NCBI GenBank assembly: GCA_016722635.1
Contig: JADKIX010000003.1
Location: forward strand, 372,001 to 436,000
Length of the DNA stretch: 64,000 nt
Reading direction: 5' to 3'
Source: Rhodospirillaceae bacterium
Lineage (GTDB): Bacteria; Pseudomonadota; Alphaproteobacteria; JAEUKQ01
Shown here: piece after piece, positions 45,019 through 54,467 of the stretch
Numbering within the stretch: the stretch's first letter is position 1
How the letters are laid out: each line of letters begins with the position of its first letter
The notes under the pieces: generated by a model
What the model was told of the DNA's origin: nothing
Database searches by the model: none
The model's input: the letters and a program-made list of their open reading frames with translations, nothing else
Position numbers and translations under genes: made by a program

Positions 45019-45621
45019 TCATAAAAAAGCGATACTGGCAAAACCCGCAATAATTAGGATAACCAGCAGCAAAATGCTTAGCCCACGATAACGGGCCATC
45101 ATCAGATGGACATATGTACCATAGCGATAAACCAGAAACCCAACAATTATAAATCGCAGTCCCCGCGTCAAGATCGACATCCCCAAAAATATCCGCCAAT
45201 CGAACCCCGCTATGCCGCTGGCTATGGTTATCAATTTATAGGGGATGGGGGTTAACCCTTTTAAAAAGATAATCCATACACCCCATTCCGCATAGATCTG
45301 CCGGAACCTTGCCAAGTCCGATTCGAACCCATAGGTACGGACAACCCACTGGCCCAATGTGTCATATAACCAAGCCCCGATGCCGTAGCCGATCATCCCA
45401 CCCACCACCGATCCAACCGTGCAGGTAATCGCCCACCGCACCCAATGATTAGGACGGCCTATAACCAAAGCAATCAAAAAAATATCGGGAGGCAGTGGAA
45501 ATATCCAGCTTTCAAAAAAGGCAAAACAGAAAAGGTAAAAGCCAGCCCACCGGTGCTCCGCCCACCGCGTCATCCGTTGTTGGAAAGATATCTTCTTTGA
45601 TGGTATGGCCTGTTCGTCCAT
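45019..45621 (-). CDS. YqaA/DedA-family membrane protein (VTT domain)
   Basis: A 200-residue inner-membrane protein with four to five hydrophobic segments. The region FPLPPDIFLIALVIGRP, then VGSVVGGMIGYGIGAWLYD and IFLKGLTPIPYKLITIASGI is the SNARE-associated (VTT) signature, and the lack of the longer DedA C-terminus places it in the YqaA branch. Family members are implicated in lipid flipping and proton-dependent membrane homeostasis, but this member's function is unknown. It is 37 bases upstream of dsbB on the same strand. Confidence 0.85.
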   Translation of the reverse strand: MDEQAIPSKKISFQQRMTRWAEHRWAGFYLFCFAFFESWIFPLPPDIFLIALVIGRPNHWVRWAITCTVGSVVGGMIGYGIGAWLYDTLGQWVVRTYGFESDLARFRQIYAEWGVWIIFLKGLTPIPYKLITIASGIAGFDWRIFLGMSILTRGLRFIIVGFLVYRYGTYVHLMMARYRGLSILLLVILIIAGFASIAFL

Positions 45622-45642
45622 GTAGCTTTCGGTTCCCTGCCC

Positions 45643-46470
45643 TTATTCGCTAACCCTGTTTTCTAAATCGCCAATATGGCTGATAGTGATTTTTATATGG
45701 TCGCCCGCCCGCAGGAAGCGCGGCGGATTAAAGCCCATGCCAACGCCTGCCGGTGTGCCGGTCGCGATGATATCGCCCGGCTGCAAGGTGATTCCCGCAG
45801 CCAAGGTAACGATTAAGCTTGGGATATTAAAAATCATTTTTGAAATGCTGCTTTCCTGACGTAATTCCCCGTTGACCCAACATTTAATTGTTAAGTCTTG
45901 CTGGCCAATTTCTTCTTTGGTAACAATCCAAGGACCCATGGGCAGGAAAGTATCCAGGGATTTCCCCAGGAACCATTGTTGATGGCGTTTTTGGATATCC
46001 CGCGCTGTCACATCATTAGCAATCATATAGCCGAAAATATGCTCATCCGCTTGCGCCAGGGTAATATTTTTGGCCGTTTTGCCAATAACCACCGCTAGTT
46101 CTGCCTCATAATCGATTTTTGAGCTTAAATATTTCGGCAATTTGATGGATTGGTTGGGCCCAATAATACAATTATCTGCCTTGGTAAAAAAAATAGGGTA
46201 TTCGGGGACAGCATCCCCGCTGACAGCTGTTTGGCTGACTTCCTTCAAATGCTCGTGGTAGTTTTTCCCCACACAAAACACATTGCGGCCAGGTTTGGGG
46301 ATGGGCGCTAACAGCGTGATTTGGCTAAAAGGGATCGATGGCGCTTCAAAAGATGTTTTTTGCTTGATAATATCCATCATATCGAACGCCAACGGCTTAA
46401 CGGTTTGTTGTCCTAAATCAACAGCCCCGGCCAATTGCTGACCTTGGTATAAGAAAGTCGCATACTTCAA
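45643..46470 (-). CDS. Fumarylacetoacetate hydrolase (FAH) family protein
   Basis: A 275-residue FAH-fold enzyme; relatives are acylpyruvate hydrolases, oxaloacetate decarboxylases or 2-hydroxyhepta-2,4-diene-1,7-dioate isomerases. It has NVFCVGKNYHEHLKE, IDYEAELAVVIG with the metal-binding Glu, YMIANDVTARDIQ, LGKSLDTFLPMGPWIV, and ATGTPAGVGMGFNPPRFL. The start is TTG at 46470. The substrate cannot be set from sequence; FahD1-like oxaloacetate decarboxylase is the commonest role. It lies 9 bases downstream of the large flavoprotein gene. Confidence 0.88.
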   Translation of the reverse strand: MKYATFLYQGQQLAGAVDLGQQTVKPLAFDMMDIIKQKTSFEAPSIPFSQITLLAPIPKPGRNVFCVGKNYHEHLKEVSQTAVSGDAVPEYPIFFTKADNCIIGPNQSIKLPKYLSSKIDYEAELAVVIGKTAKNITLAQADEHIFGYMIANDVTARDIQKRHQQWFLGKSLDTFLPMGPWIVTKEEIGQQDLTIKCWVNGELRQESSISKMIFNIPSLIVTLAAGITLQPGDIIATGTPAGVGMGFNPPRFLRAGDHIKITISHIGDLENRVSE

Positions 46471-46479
46471 GTGAACCCC

Positions 46480-49400
46480 CTAAACTTTTGCCGTCGTAGC
46501 GGGCCGTAAACCCAATTGTTTCAAAGAATGATCAACCCATAAAGCGGTTAATTTTTCTTGCAAGGAATTTTGCGATAGACGCCCGGATAATACTCCCCAA
46601 TCCACATGATCGAGTGGTTGGTCTTGGTTGCTACAAGAAAATACCACTGTTTCTTTACCGGTTACCGGATCACGGTGGGTTTGCAAACATTGGGCACAGA
46701 TTTCTTTCATCATACATTGCATCGGCGAATTGATGGAACCGATGGCTTGATGGTTTTTTGAAATAAAGGGCGCCAGAATTCCGTGCCGCGCCCGGGCAAC
46801 CGCCGCCATCATCCGGTCGGAACCAATGGCAATCAGCCGGTCGGTTTCCTTCATCGACAAGACCGGTGTGCCAAGACGGCCGCTGGCATAGGCCGCCATC
46901 GCTTCCACAATATTACCCACAAAACTTTTATCTTGCGGCCTTTCTGGCAAAAATCCCGGAGCTTCATCACAACACCACACCACAACATCTGCCGCGGCTT
47001 CAATTTGCTCGATCTTGTAACGGTCTTGGCGTTTTTTATATCCGGCAAAATACAAAACTTTGGTGCCAGCGGCGCGCAAGGCTGCGCCAATTGAAAACAA
47101 TACCGCATTGCCAAGCCCCCCGCCCACCAAGACCGCCAGTCGTTCGGTAACAATTTCTGTAGGCGTGCCGGTTGGCCCCATGAGGACGACTTGTTCGCCC
47201 GGTTGCAGATGGGCGCATAAATCAGAAGACCCCCCCATTTCTAGGGCAATAACGGCAATCAGGCCTTTTTCGATATCCGTCCAAGCGCCCGTCATCGCCA
47301 ATCCCTCCATCGCGAGTAAAGTATGGTTGGTGTATTTGGCATAATTTTCATAATTCTGCAGGCGGTAAAACTGACCGGGCTTGAACGAGGATGCAGCCTG
47401 TGGGGCTTTTAGCACCACTTCCACAATATTTGGGGTCAACCGGTTGACGGCATGGACAATTGCCGGTAACTGCTGATTGAGTTGCTGCACCAAATCTTTC
47501 GCGGAAACGGTCGTTGGCAGGCGCTTCGATAAAATACGGCTGACCACCGGATATCCCTGCTTGGCGCTGCCCATAGCTTTCACCACATTCCCAAAAAAAG
47601 ACGGATGCAGGTCGCCAAAGAAACTGATAAACCGGCCGTCAGGATACCGTGACATCAGCATTTCGGGGACGGGTGGTTTGGCAAGCGCTTGAACCGGCTT
47701 AACCGGCAGGCCATTTGCATCAATGGCTTGGAAATAACGCCCTTCAACCTTAATGATATCGCTTTCTTCCTTGGCCAAGGTGGTATTCGGTTGGGTTCCG
47801 GCTGCAATTAAAATGCTGCGCGCAGGCAATATCTTTTCGCTAACCCTCCCTTGTTGCTCCACTTTCACCCTTAAACCTTTGACGGCTTGGTATTCATCAA
47901 CCTCAACCGCCAGCGGGGTCACCCCTTCGGCAAATTGGATCCCCTCCTCCATGGCAATCGCCACTTCCTCATGATTCAAGGTATAACTGGGGGCCTCTAT
48001 CAATTGGCGCCGATAAGCAACCGTTACGCCCCCCCATGATTCAATCAAAGACTGAAATTTTGGTAACCTGTCTTGTTTTTTGGCAGCCACACGCTCAGCA
48101 CGAATGGCTGCCGCATGGGATAGGAATTCTTGGGAAACAATGGCTTCTTCTGCCGTCCAGTTTTTGCGGACGGTTGTTTCCCCCAACTTGCCCACCAATA
48201 TTTGGTAACGTTCGGCAAATTTCTCCACCTGCCGTACATAATAAGCCATAGCTTCCGTAGCCGTATCAATGGCGGTCAAACCGCCACCGATCACGACGAC
48301 CGGCAAGCGCAGTTGTAAATTGGCAATAGATTCATGACGGGCAGCACCCGTCAACTGCAAAGCCATTAAAAAGTCCGAAGCCATCCGCACCCCTTTCGCC
48401 AAGGCATAGGGCATCGGAATATTGGTTGGACGACCAGCGCCCGCACATAAAGCAATATGATCAAAACCTAAATTCATGGCAGCTTCTATGGTGATGGTGC
48501 CGCCAAAACGTACCCCGCCAAACAGGCTGAAATGCTCACGCCTTTCCAAAAGCAGGCGGATGATTTTTAAAAAATTCTTATTCCAACGGACGGTGATCCC
48601 ATACTCAGCAACCCCGCCAAATCCCGCCAACACCCTTTTATCAAGATCTTCCTCAAGCACTTTATAATCCTGGATGGGTTCGAAAGAAATGCGCTGACCG
48701 TTATGTTGAATGCCGGATAAATTCGGCGACAGCGGTTCAATTTTCAACCCATCAACGGCCACAATGCTATGGCCATCATTCATCAGATGATGGGCAAGGG
48801 TAAAACCGGCAGGCCCCATCCCCACCACCAGTATTTTATACCCGCTCTCCGGCTTTGGCAAAGGCCGCCTGATATTTAAGGGATTCCACCGCGTTAATAA
48901 ACTGTAAATTTCAAAGCCCCAGGGCAATTCCAAAACATCCTTTAAAACCCGGGTTTCCACCTGGGGGATATTGACCGGTTCTTGTTTTTGATAAATGCAG
49001 CTTTTCATGCAGTCATTGCAAATACGGTGGCCGGTTGCCGCCAGCATGGGGTTATCCACCACCGCAACCGCTAACGCTGCAACAGCGTAGCCTTGGGTTT
49101 TCAAGCTGTGCATTTCAGATATTTTTTCTTCCAAAGGGCAGCCCGTCAGGGTAACCCCGAATACGGATTTCTGAAATTCACCGGTTTTGCGGTCTCTTAA
49201 CCCCTTGGAACAGGAATCTTTCCCCTGATCGTGACAAAGGATGCAATAATGGGCTTCATCTAAAGCATGCTTTAAATCAGCACCTACATCCGTTAAAGAA
49301 AAACCATCCCGTGACCGATGTTTAGATGGCGGCAAGCGCAGCATGCGCACCCCGTCCTTTTCTATCACATCCAGGGGGATCAGATGCTGGTGATCTAATT

Positions 49401-50058
49401 TATGAGGCTGATGAAATAAAATACCTTTTTGGTGACGTTTTTGTCCCATCGGGGTTAAGGTTGCCCAGGCCGCGTATCTTAAGGCTATATTTTTTTGGGT
49501 TTGATGGATATCTGGCTGTTTTTCCCACTCCATCACTTTGGTTGCAAAAGCCAGCTCATCCCAATCTTTACCTAGGATATCCGTTAATTGTTGGTCTAAT
49601 TCCCCTACGGAGAATAAAGCAGCCTCTTCCCCTTTAAAAGCCTTGACAGCCTGCCGCTGGACAAATAGGCGTTTGCAAGCATAGAGAGGCGCCAATTGAT
49701 GAGTTTGGGCTGATAAAGCTTGTAATTTGTTTTCCACACCAAATAGTTCACCGATAAACTGCTCCAGGTAAGGGGCCAATTCAATCAGCAGATTGCTTTC
49801 TTCCAAAGGTTTAGCAGCCGCTGGATTAGCCCTGGCAGCCAATAAGCGCCCAACCAACGGTTGCTGATGTTTTTCCAGATACTCCATAAAAGCGTGATCC
49901 AATTTGATGATGCCGGTACGATCATAAAGGTCAAGGAATTGAAGACCGCCAGCAAGCTTTAATTGCCGAACCGACGACGGCAACTGCCTCACATTCGTTT
50001 TCGTATTTTTCATCATTCCATCCTTTTTATCTGCACCCACAGCAACTGAATATTTCAT
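46480..50058 (-). CDS. 1192-residue fused FAD/NAD(P) oxidoreductase (GltD-like plus PyrK/FNR-like modules)
   Basis: A very large predicted soluble flavoprotein. Residues 1-260 resemble no family I know. Cys-rich segments YCILCHDQGKDSC (about 270) and HRICNDCMKSC (about 338) look like [4Fe-4S] sites, as in the N-terminus of GltD-type proteins. Residues about 405-800 are a pyridine-nucleotide oxidoreductase with two Rossmann loops (ILVVGMGPAGFTLAHHL and VVVIGGGLTAIDTATEA). Residues about 860-1150 are a ferredoxin-reductase/PyrK-like module (FKPGQFYRLQNYE, VLVGGGLGNAVLF) ending in a [2Fe-2S] Cys set CMMKEICAQC and FSCSNQDQPL. This suggests an NAD(P)H-dependent electron-bifurcating or transfer enzyme. 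The partner and substrate are unknown. Confidence 0.8.
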   Translation of the reverse strand: MKYSVAVGADKKDGMMKNTKTNVRQLPSSVRQLKLAGGLQFLDLYDRTGIIKLDHAFMEYLEKHQQPLVGRLLAARANPAAAKPLEESNLLIELAPYLEQFIGELFGVENKLQALSAQTHQLAPLYACKRLFVQRQAVKAFKGEEAALFSVGELDQQLTDILGKDWDELAFATKVMEWEKQPDIHQTQKNIALRYAAWATLTPMGQKRHQKGILFHQPHKLDHQHLIPLDVIEKDGVRMLRLPPSKHRSRDGFSLTDVGADLKHALDEAHYCILCHDQGKDSCSKGLRDRKTGEFQKSVFGVTLTGCPLEEKISEMHSLKTQGYAVAALAVAVVDNPMLAATGHRICNDCMKSCIYQKQEPVNIPQVETRVLKDVLELPWGFEIYSLLTRWNPLNIRRPLPKPESGYKILVVGMGPAGFTLAHHLMNDGHSIVAVDGLKIEPLSPNLSGIQHNGQRISFEPIQDYKVLEEDLDKRVLAGFGGVAEYGITVRWNKNFLKIIRLLLERREHFSLFGGVRFGGTITIEAAMNLGFDHIALCAGAGRPTNIPMPYALAKGVRMASDFLMALQLTGAARHESIANLQLRLPVVVIGGGLTAIDTATEAMAYYVRQVEKFAERYQILVGKLGETTVRKNWTAEEAIVSQEFLSHAAAIRAERVAAKKQDRLPKFQSLIESWGGVTVAYRRQLIEAPSYTLNHEEVAIAMEEGIQFAEGVTPLAVEVDEYQAVKGLRVKVEQQGRVSEKILPARSILIAAGTQPNTTLAKEESDIIKVEGRYFQAIDANGLPVKPVQALAKPPVPEMLMSRYPDGRFISFFGDLHPSFFGNVVKAMGSAKQGYPVVSRILSKRLPTTVSAKDLVQQLNQQLPAIVHAVNRLTPNIVEVVLKAPQAASSFKPGQFYRLQNYENYAKYTNHTLLAMEGLAMTGAWTDIEKGLIAVIALEMGGSSDLCAHLQPGEQVVLMGPTGTPTEIVTERLAVLVGGGLGNAVLFSIGAALRAAGTKVLYFAGYKKRQDRYKIEQIEAAADVVVWCCDEAPGFLPERPQDKSFVGNIVEAMAAYASGRLGTPVLSMKETDRLIAIGSDRMMAAVARARHGILAPFISKNHQAIGSINSPMQCMMKEICAQCLQTHRDPVTGKETVVFSCSNQDQPLDHVDWGVLSGRLSQNSLQEKLTALWVDHSLKQLGLRPATTAKV

Positions 50059-50270
50059 TGATCAGCATCAGCAAAAAAATTTATTTATTTCGCTTACTCA
50101 CCTATATAAAGAAATGAAAGAAATTTAAAGAAAATCCTTTCAATAATTTTTCTTATGGATAAAAGATAATAATGTGAAAGAAAAAATATTCTAAGCCAGA
50201 TGATAAATGATGGTTTCAAAGCAAAACCCATCTTACGAATTTCATTCGTCCAATCATAAAGGTTATAAGC

Positions 50271-50663
50271 ATGCCGCCTGGCGTTACAATTTTAGAAGAC
50301 ATTATCGGGAAAGGACCTGAAGTCCAACGGCACCGATTTTATCGCATGTCATTGTCAATCTGGCTCAATCAAAGGGAACCGCTCATATGGTCACAGTCCC
50401 CTCGATTTATGGCGTTTGGCCTTTCCGATACAAGCCAAATTTCGGAAGATGGTTGCGCCCTAACCACAGATTACCGGCTTGACCGGGAATTTCTTTTCGA
50501 GGGCTTATGCCAAGGTATCCAAGGAATGCGAATAGGCGGAAAAAAGATTTTGAGAATTGCGCCTTTTTTAGCCTACCGTAACCAGGGGGTAGAAAAAATA
50601 ATTCCCCCGAACGCTTCATTAAAAGTTGAAATCATCATCCACGGGGAAAGGAAAATACCGTAA
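50271..50663 (+). CDS. FKBP-type peptidyl-prolyl cis-trans isomerase-like protein
   Basis: A 130-residue protein; ITILEDIIGKGPEVQ-like start and LFEGLCQGIQGMRIGGKKIL, then IAPFLAYRNQGVEKIIPPNA and SLKVEIIIHG match the FKBP core (G-M-R-x-G-G-K-R-x-x-x-I-P...Y-G...IPPNATL). The core is divergent: the middle part (LNQREPLIWSQSP) is longer than usual and some binding-pocket aromatics are missing, so isomerase activity is uncertain. There is no signal peptide. AAGG lies nine bases upstream of the ATG. It diverges from the large flavoprotein gene across 212 bases. Confidence 0.75.
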   Translation: MPPGVTILEDIIGKGPEVQRHRFYRMSLSIWLNQREPLIWSQSPRFMAFGLSDTSQISEDGCALTTDYRLDREFLFEGLCQGIQGMRIGGKKILRIAPFLAYRNQGVEKIIPPNASLKVEIIIHGERKIP

Positions 50664-50754
50664 AATACGTTAACCAAGGGATTAAAATGTTCTCACAAGA
50701 ACAATGATAACAATGAATAAAGCGAGAAGCTTCAGGAAGTTTGCTGGTCAATAT

Positions 50755-50831
50755 TGGTGTCCTCGGCGCGACTCGAACGCGCGGCCTACAATTTAGGAAA
50801 CTGTTGCTCTATCCACCTGAGCTACGAGGAC
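50755..50831 (-). tRNA. tRNA-Arg (CCT)
   Basis: On the minus strand a 77-base cloverleaf: acceptor GTCCTCG, D arm AGCTCAGGTGGATAGAGC, anticodon loop TTCCTAA with anticodon CCT, T arm with GTTCGAGTC, and encoded CCA (50755-50757). It reads AGG codons. Confidence 0.95.
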
Positions 50832-51002
50832 ATGATCAATCACGTTTTAGCTTGATCTTTATAACAAAAAAATTCCTTAATAAGCAAGTGCCTGATTAAC
50901 TGTTTTTACCGTCCCATCAACAATTTTTATCTGCAATTTTTTCTAGAATTGCTAGAATGCGGTGGTTTCAATGATGTTATTTTTGACTAGGAAATACATG
51001 CA

Positions 51003-51725
51003 ATGCCTGAAGTAACCGCCCATATTGCGTTGATTGATGATGATAAAAACATTTTACAAAGCCTCTCTATCTTCCTGAAACAACAAGGATTTGATGTGAG
51101 TTGCTTTAGTGATGGCCGAGAAGCCTTACATAGCCTTGTGCGCGAGCCTATGGATCTGGTCATTTTAGATATTAAAATGCCGGTTTTGGATGGCATGAAG
51201 CTTTTACAAAAATTGCGTCAACAGTCGCTAACGCCAGTCATTTTCCTGACGTCTAAGGATGAGGAAGCGGATGAAGTCGCGGGCTTGCAAATCGGGGCGG
51301 ATGATTATATCCGTAAGCCTTTCTCACAGCGCTTGTTACTCGAGAGAATCCGCGCAGTCCTTCGCCGTCATCAACCTTTGCCTTTACAATCCATTGCCGC
51401 TACCGAACATAATCATCATGAGAAAATAGTTATCAAGGGATCCTTAACCTTAAATCCGGCACGACACAGCTGCGCTTGGAAAAACCAGCCGGTTCCCTTG
51501 ACCGTCAGTGAGTTTTTGTTGCTGAAATTACTCGCAGCCTTCCCAGGCCACGTTAAGACCCGTGATCAATTGATTGATACCGCCTACGGTCAAGATTATT
51601 ATGCCGATGACCGCACTATTGACAGTCACATTAAAAGAATCAGGCATAAATTTAAGAAAATTGACAGTAGTTTCGATCAAATTGAAACCCTGTACGGGTT
51701 GGGATATCGCTATAAAATAGAGTAA
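51003..51725 (+). CDS. chvI: Two-component response regulator ChvI (OmpR family)
   Basis: A 240-residue DNA-binding response regulator. The receiver domain has the acidic pocket DDD (12-14), phospho-acceptor D56 (LVILDIKMPVLDG), Thr/Ser in IFLTSKDEE and Lys in YIRKPFSQ. The C-terminal winged helix follows (LTVSEFLLLKLLAAFPGHVK, DRTIDSHIKRIRHKF). The neighbouring kinase and the downstream RapZ-PTS genes identify the ChvI/ExoR-BatR-type system of alphaproteobacteria, which responds to acid and envelope stress. Confidence 0.92.
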   Translation: MPEVTAHIALIDDDKNILQSLSIFLKQQGFDVSCFSDGREALHSLVREPMDLVILDIKMPVLDGMKLLQKLRQQSLTPVIFLTSKDEEADEVAGLQIGADDYIRKPFSQRLLLERIRAVLRRHQPLPLQSIAATEHNHHEKIVIKGSLTLNPARHSCAWKNQPVPLTVSEFLLLKLLAAFPGHVKTRDQLIDTAYGQDYYADDRTIDSHIKRIRHKFKKIDSSFDQIETLYGLGYRYKIE

Positions 51726-51765
51726 CCTTTAAAATAACTGATATTCGGGAAAGATTGCCCCCTTC

Positions 51766-53415
51766 ATGCTAAAATTTCTGACAAAGATAAATTTTAAAAA
51801 TCGGCGATCGAGGCTATCCCGACGCATATTACTGATTAACTTGCTTGCCTTACTGATCCCGCTGATTGGTATTTTGCAAACCAATAAATATCGGCAAACT
51901 TTAATTGAACGGGAAGAAAATGTTTTGGAAACCGACGCCAAGATCTTCGCTGCAGCCTTGGCCAGTACTGCCATTATTTGGGGTGAATTTGGCGAAGAAC
52001 GTTTATCGCCTGAGCTTGCACTCGCCGCGCTCAAACGTTTAGAAAGCATATCGGGGCATCGGGCCAGGCTATTTGTTCCAGGTGGGATATTGATTACCGA
52101 TACCGCAGGGACTTCTTTTGCCAGCAATTCCATCCAAATAGAAGTCCTGCCTGACCCATCCTCCCTGGGTGATTTCAACGATCTGCTGAATTCCCTTTCC
52201 TCTTTCATGTCATATTTAACGTTTGAAAATCAAAAACTGGAAATGTACCAGGAATTCCCCATCCAAACCGCTAGCAATTATCCCGAGGTTGTCCAAGCCC
52301 TTGATGGCCAAAACAGCCATATGGTACGCCAAAACAGCTCCGGGCAATTAATTTTAACGGCGGCTGTCCCGGTCCAGCTTTACAGGCGCGTGCTAGGGGC
52401 TCTTTTATTATCCACGGATGGCAGCAATATTTCCTTGGCAATACGGCGTTTCCACATGGATATTTTGTTGGTTTTTTTGATCAGCCTGTCCGTGACCACC
52501 CTTTTATCGTTTATTTTGTCACAGACCATTGCAAGACCCATCCATCAATTGGCAAAAGCGGCTGAAGAAGTGCAAATACTATATTCCTCGCCAGGCAAGC
52601 CAGACCGAAGAAGACGCCAATTGACAGCGGCCTCTATCTTATCGTCTGCTGTGCCTCATTTAACACATCGACGGGATGAAATCGGCTATTTATCCTTATC
52701 GTTGCAACGGATGACGGAAGCCTTGCGAGATCAAATCGACAATATGGAACGTTTCGTAGCCGATGTTTCCCATGAATTCCGCAACCCCTTAACTTCCATG
52801 CGTAGCGCTTTAGAAAATTTGGCACGGACACCGCTTGCGGAGGCCGACCAAAAAATGATTTCTATCGTTCAAGAAGATATCGGCAGGCTCGATCGCCTAA
52901 TCCACGATATTGCCGAATCATGCCGGTTGGATGCCGAATTTTCTAAAACTCCGCCTGAATTGTTTGATTTATGCCATTTGCTTAACACATTTGTCCAAAT
53001 TAACAGACAGGTTAGCGCCCAAGCTTTCATAATCCATGTTCCACCTACTCCATTACCGGTTTACGGCCACCGGAATCGATTGGCCCAAGTTTTACAAAAT
53101 TTGGTTGAGAACGCCCAATCCTTTAGCCCGGAAAATGGAAAAATTTATCTCAACGCAGGATCCACCAAATCGGATATATGGTTTTCCGTTGGCGATGACG
53201 GGCCGGGCATTGCGGAAGAAAATCTTGAAAAAATCTTTGAACGATTCTTTTCGTTGCGGCCCAACCAGGAGAAATTCGGTACACATTCAGGCCTGGGATT
53301 AAGCATATGCCGCCAAATAATTGAGGCCCATGGCGGCTGGATTGTTGCTCAAAACCGCTCCCCTGATGGCTCCCAGGCAGGGGCCGTTTTTACCGTTACC
53401 TTACCTGCAATTTAG
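51766..53415 (+). CDS. chvG: Sensor histidine kinase ChvG
   Basis: The inner-membrane partner of ChvI. The 549-residue protein has a first transmembrane segment near residues 20-40 (ILLINLLALLIPLIGILQTN), a periplasmic sensor loop of about 200 residues (start TNKYRQTLIEREENVLETDA), a second transmembrane segment near residue 230-250, a HAMP linker (ARPIHQLAKAAEEV), HisKA with H336 (VADVSHEFRNPLTSMR) and an HATPase domain with N box (QNLVENAQSF), G1 (GDDGPGIAEENLEKIFERFF) and G2 (GTHSGLGLSICRQI). All catalytic residues are present. It is 41 bases after chvI. Confidence 0.92.
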   Translation: MLKFLTKINFKNRRSRLSRRILLINLLALLIPLIGILQTNKYRQTLIEREENVLETDAKIFAAALASTAIIWGEFGEERLSPELALAALKRLESISGHRARLFVPGGILITDTAGTSFASNSIQIEVLPDPSSLGDFNDLLNSLSSFMSYLTFENQKLEMYQEFPIQTASNYPEVVQALDGQNSHMVRQNSSGQLILTAAVPVQLYRRVLGALLLSTDGSNISLAIRRFHMDILLVFLISLSVTTLLSFILSQTIARPIHQLAKAAEEVQILYSSPGKPDRRRRQLTAASILSSAVPHLTHRRDEIGYLSLSLQRMTEALRDQIDNMERFVADVSHEFRNPLTSMRSALENLARTPLAEADQKMISIVQEDIGRLDRLIHDIAESCRLDAEFSKTPPELFDLCHLLNTFVQINRQVSAQAFIIHVPPTPLPVYGHRNRLAQVLQNLVENAQSFSPENGKIYLNAGSTKSDIWFSVGDDGPGIAEENLEKIFERFFSLRPNQEKFGTHSGLGLSICRQIIEAHGGWIVAQNRSPDGSQAGAVFTVTLPAI

Positions 53416-53524
53416 AAAGATATTGCTTCAACATTTGAAATAGAATTATTTTGTCGCAAAAAACCTATGGATCATTGATAATCTGGTGAAATTTTAAGCA
53501 AAAACTAAATAAAAGATTTCCTGC

Positions 53525-54418
53525 ATGCCCCCATCAAGCACGTTACAAAACCATCCCATCATTATCGTGACAAGCCTTTCCGGTGCCGGGCGAAGCACCG
53601 CATTAAAAGCCTTTGCGGATATGGGCTTTTATGTGGTTGATAATTTGCCCATGACTTTCTTGCAAGCTTTCAGTTACGAAAATAACGAATCATTATCCCA
53701 TAGCCCTTTTGCCCTGGGCATTGATAGCCGGACCATCGGTTTTTCCTCGCATCTCTTACAAGAAGTTATTGGCCGCTTAAAAGCCAAAGAAGGCTTTGAT
53801 GTACGTCTTTTATACTTGGATTGCGATAATGATGTGTTGGTCCGGCGCTTTACGGAAACGCGACGCCGTCACCCCTTGGCCTCCGATCGTCCCGTTATGG
53901 ATGGCATTATCCAAGAACGCGCGTTACTGGCGCCACTCAAAGACCAAGCGGATTTGGTGATTGATACTTCCGCGTTATTGGCGGTTGATTTAAAAGAAAA
54001 ATTGCGCCAATTTGGCAGCCTGGTATTAGGTTCATCCTTAGCCATCACAAAAATGTCGATCCACTTGACATCATTTTCCTATCGACACGGATTGCCGCGT
54101 GATGCAGATTTGGTTTGGGATTTGCGCTTTTTGCGTAACCCTCATTACCAAGAATCAATCCGTCATTTAAGTGGGCAAACGAAAATGGTGCAAGCCTATA
54201 TTCAAGCAGATCCTTTATATGAACAATTTTTTCAATCTTTAAAAACCCAACTTTTGATCCTGTTACCGGCCTTTGAACATGAAGGGAAAAGTTATTTGAA
54301 CATTGCATTGGGTTGCACCGGGGGTAAACACCGTTCTGTTTTTATAGCGGAAGCATTGTCAAATTGGCTGCTTAGCCAAGGCTATCAGCCGACGATAAAA
54401 CATCGAGACTTAGGGTGA
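53525..54418 (+). CDS. rapZ: RNase adapter protein RapZ
   Basis: RapZ is a nucleotide-binding adapter controlling sRNA decay and glucosamine metabolism in enterobacteria; in alphaproteobacteria its role is less clear. The 297-residue protein has VTSLSGAGRSTALKAFADMG (Walker A, GLSGAGRST-like), FYVVDNLP, RRFTETRRRHPL, and the C-terminal block SFSYRHGLPRDADLVWDLRF, then IALGCTGGKHRSV. Usually hprK stands directly before it; here only 109 bases separate it from chvG. The start ATG at 53525 has no strong ribosome site nearby. Confidence 0.94.
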   Translation: MPPSSTLQNHPIIIVTSLSGAGRSTALKAFADMGFYVVDNLPMTFLQAFSYENNESLSHSPFALGIDSRTIGFSSHLLQEVIGRLKAKEGFDVRLLYLDCDNDVLVRRFTETRRRHPLASDRPVMDGIIQERALLAPLKDQADLVIDTSALLAVDLKEKLRQFGSLVLGSSLAITKMSIHLTSFSYRHGLPRDADLVWDLRFLRNPHYQESIRHLSGQTKMVQAYIQADPLYEQFFQSLKTQLLILLPAFEHEGKSYLNIALGCTGGKHRSVFIAEALSNWLLSQGYQPTIKHRDLG

Positions 54419-54426
54419 GCATTTTG

Positions 54427-54452
54427 CTAATATCCCGAAGATTCGGTATTAG
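54427..54452. other. Hairpin between rapZ and the EIIA gene
   Basis: CTAATA (54427-54432) and TATTAG (54447-54452) pair, enclosing CCGA and TCGG with a four-base loop. Only TTT follows, so it could be an attenuator, RNA-processing or stability element rather than a terminator. Confidence 0.4.
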
Positions 54453-54467
54453 TTTCAGGAGAGGTAT

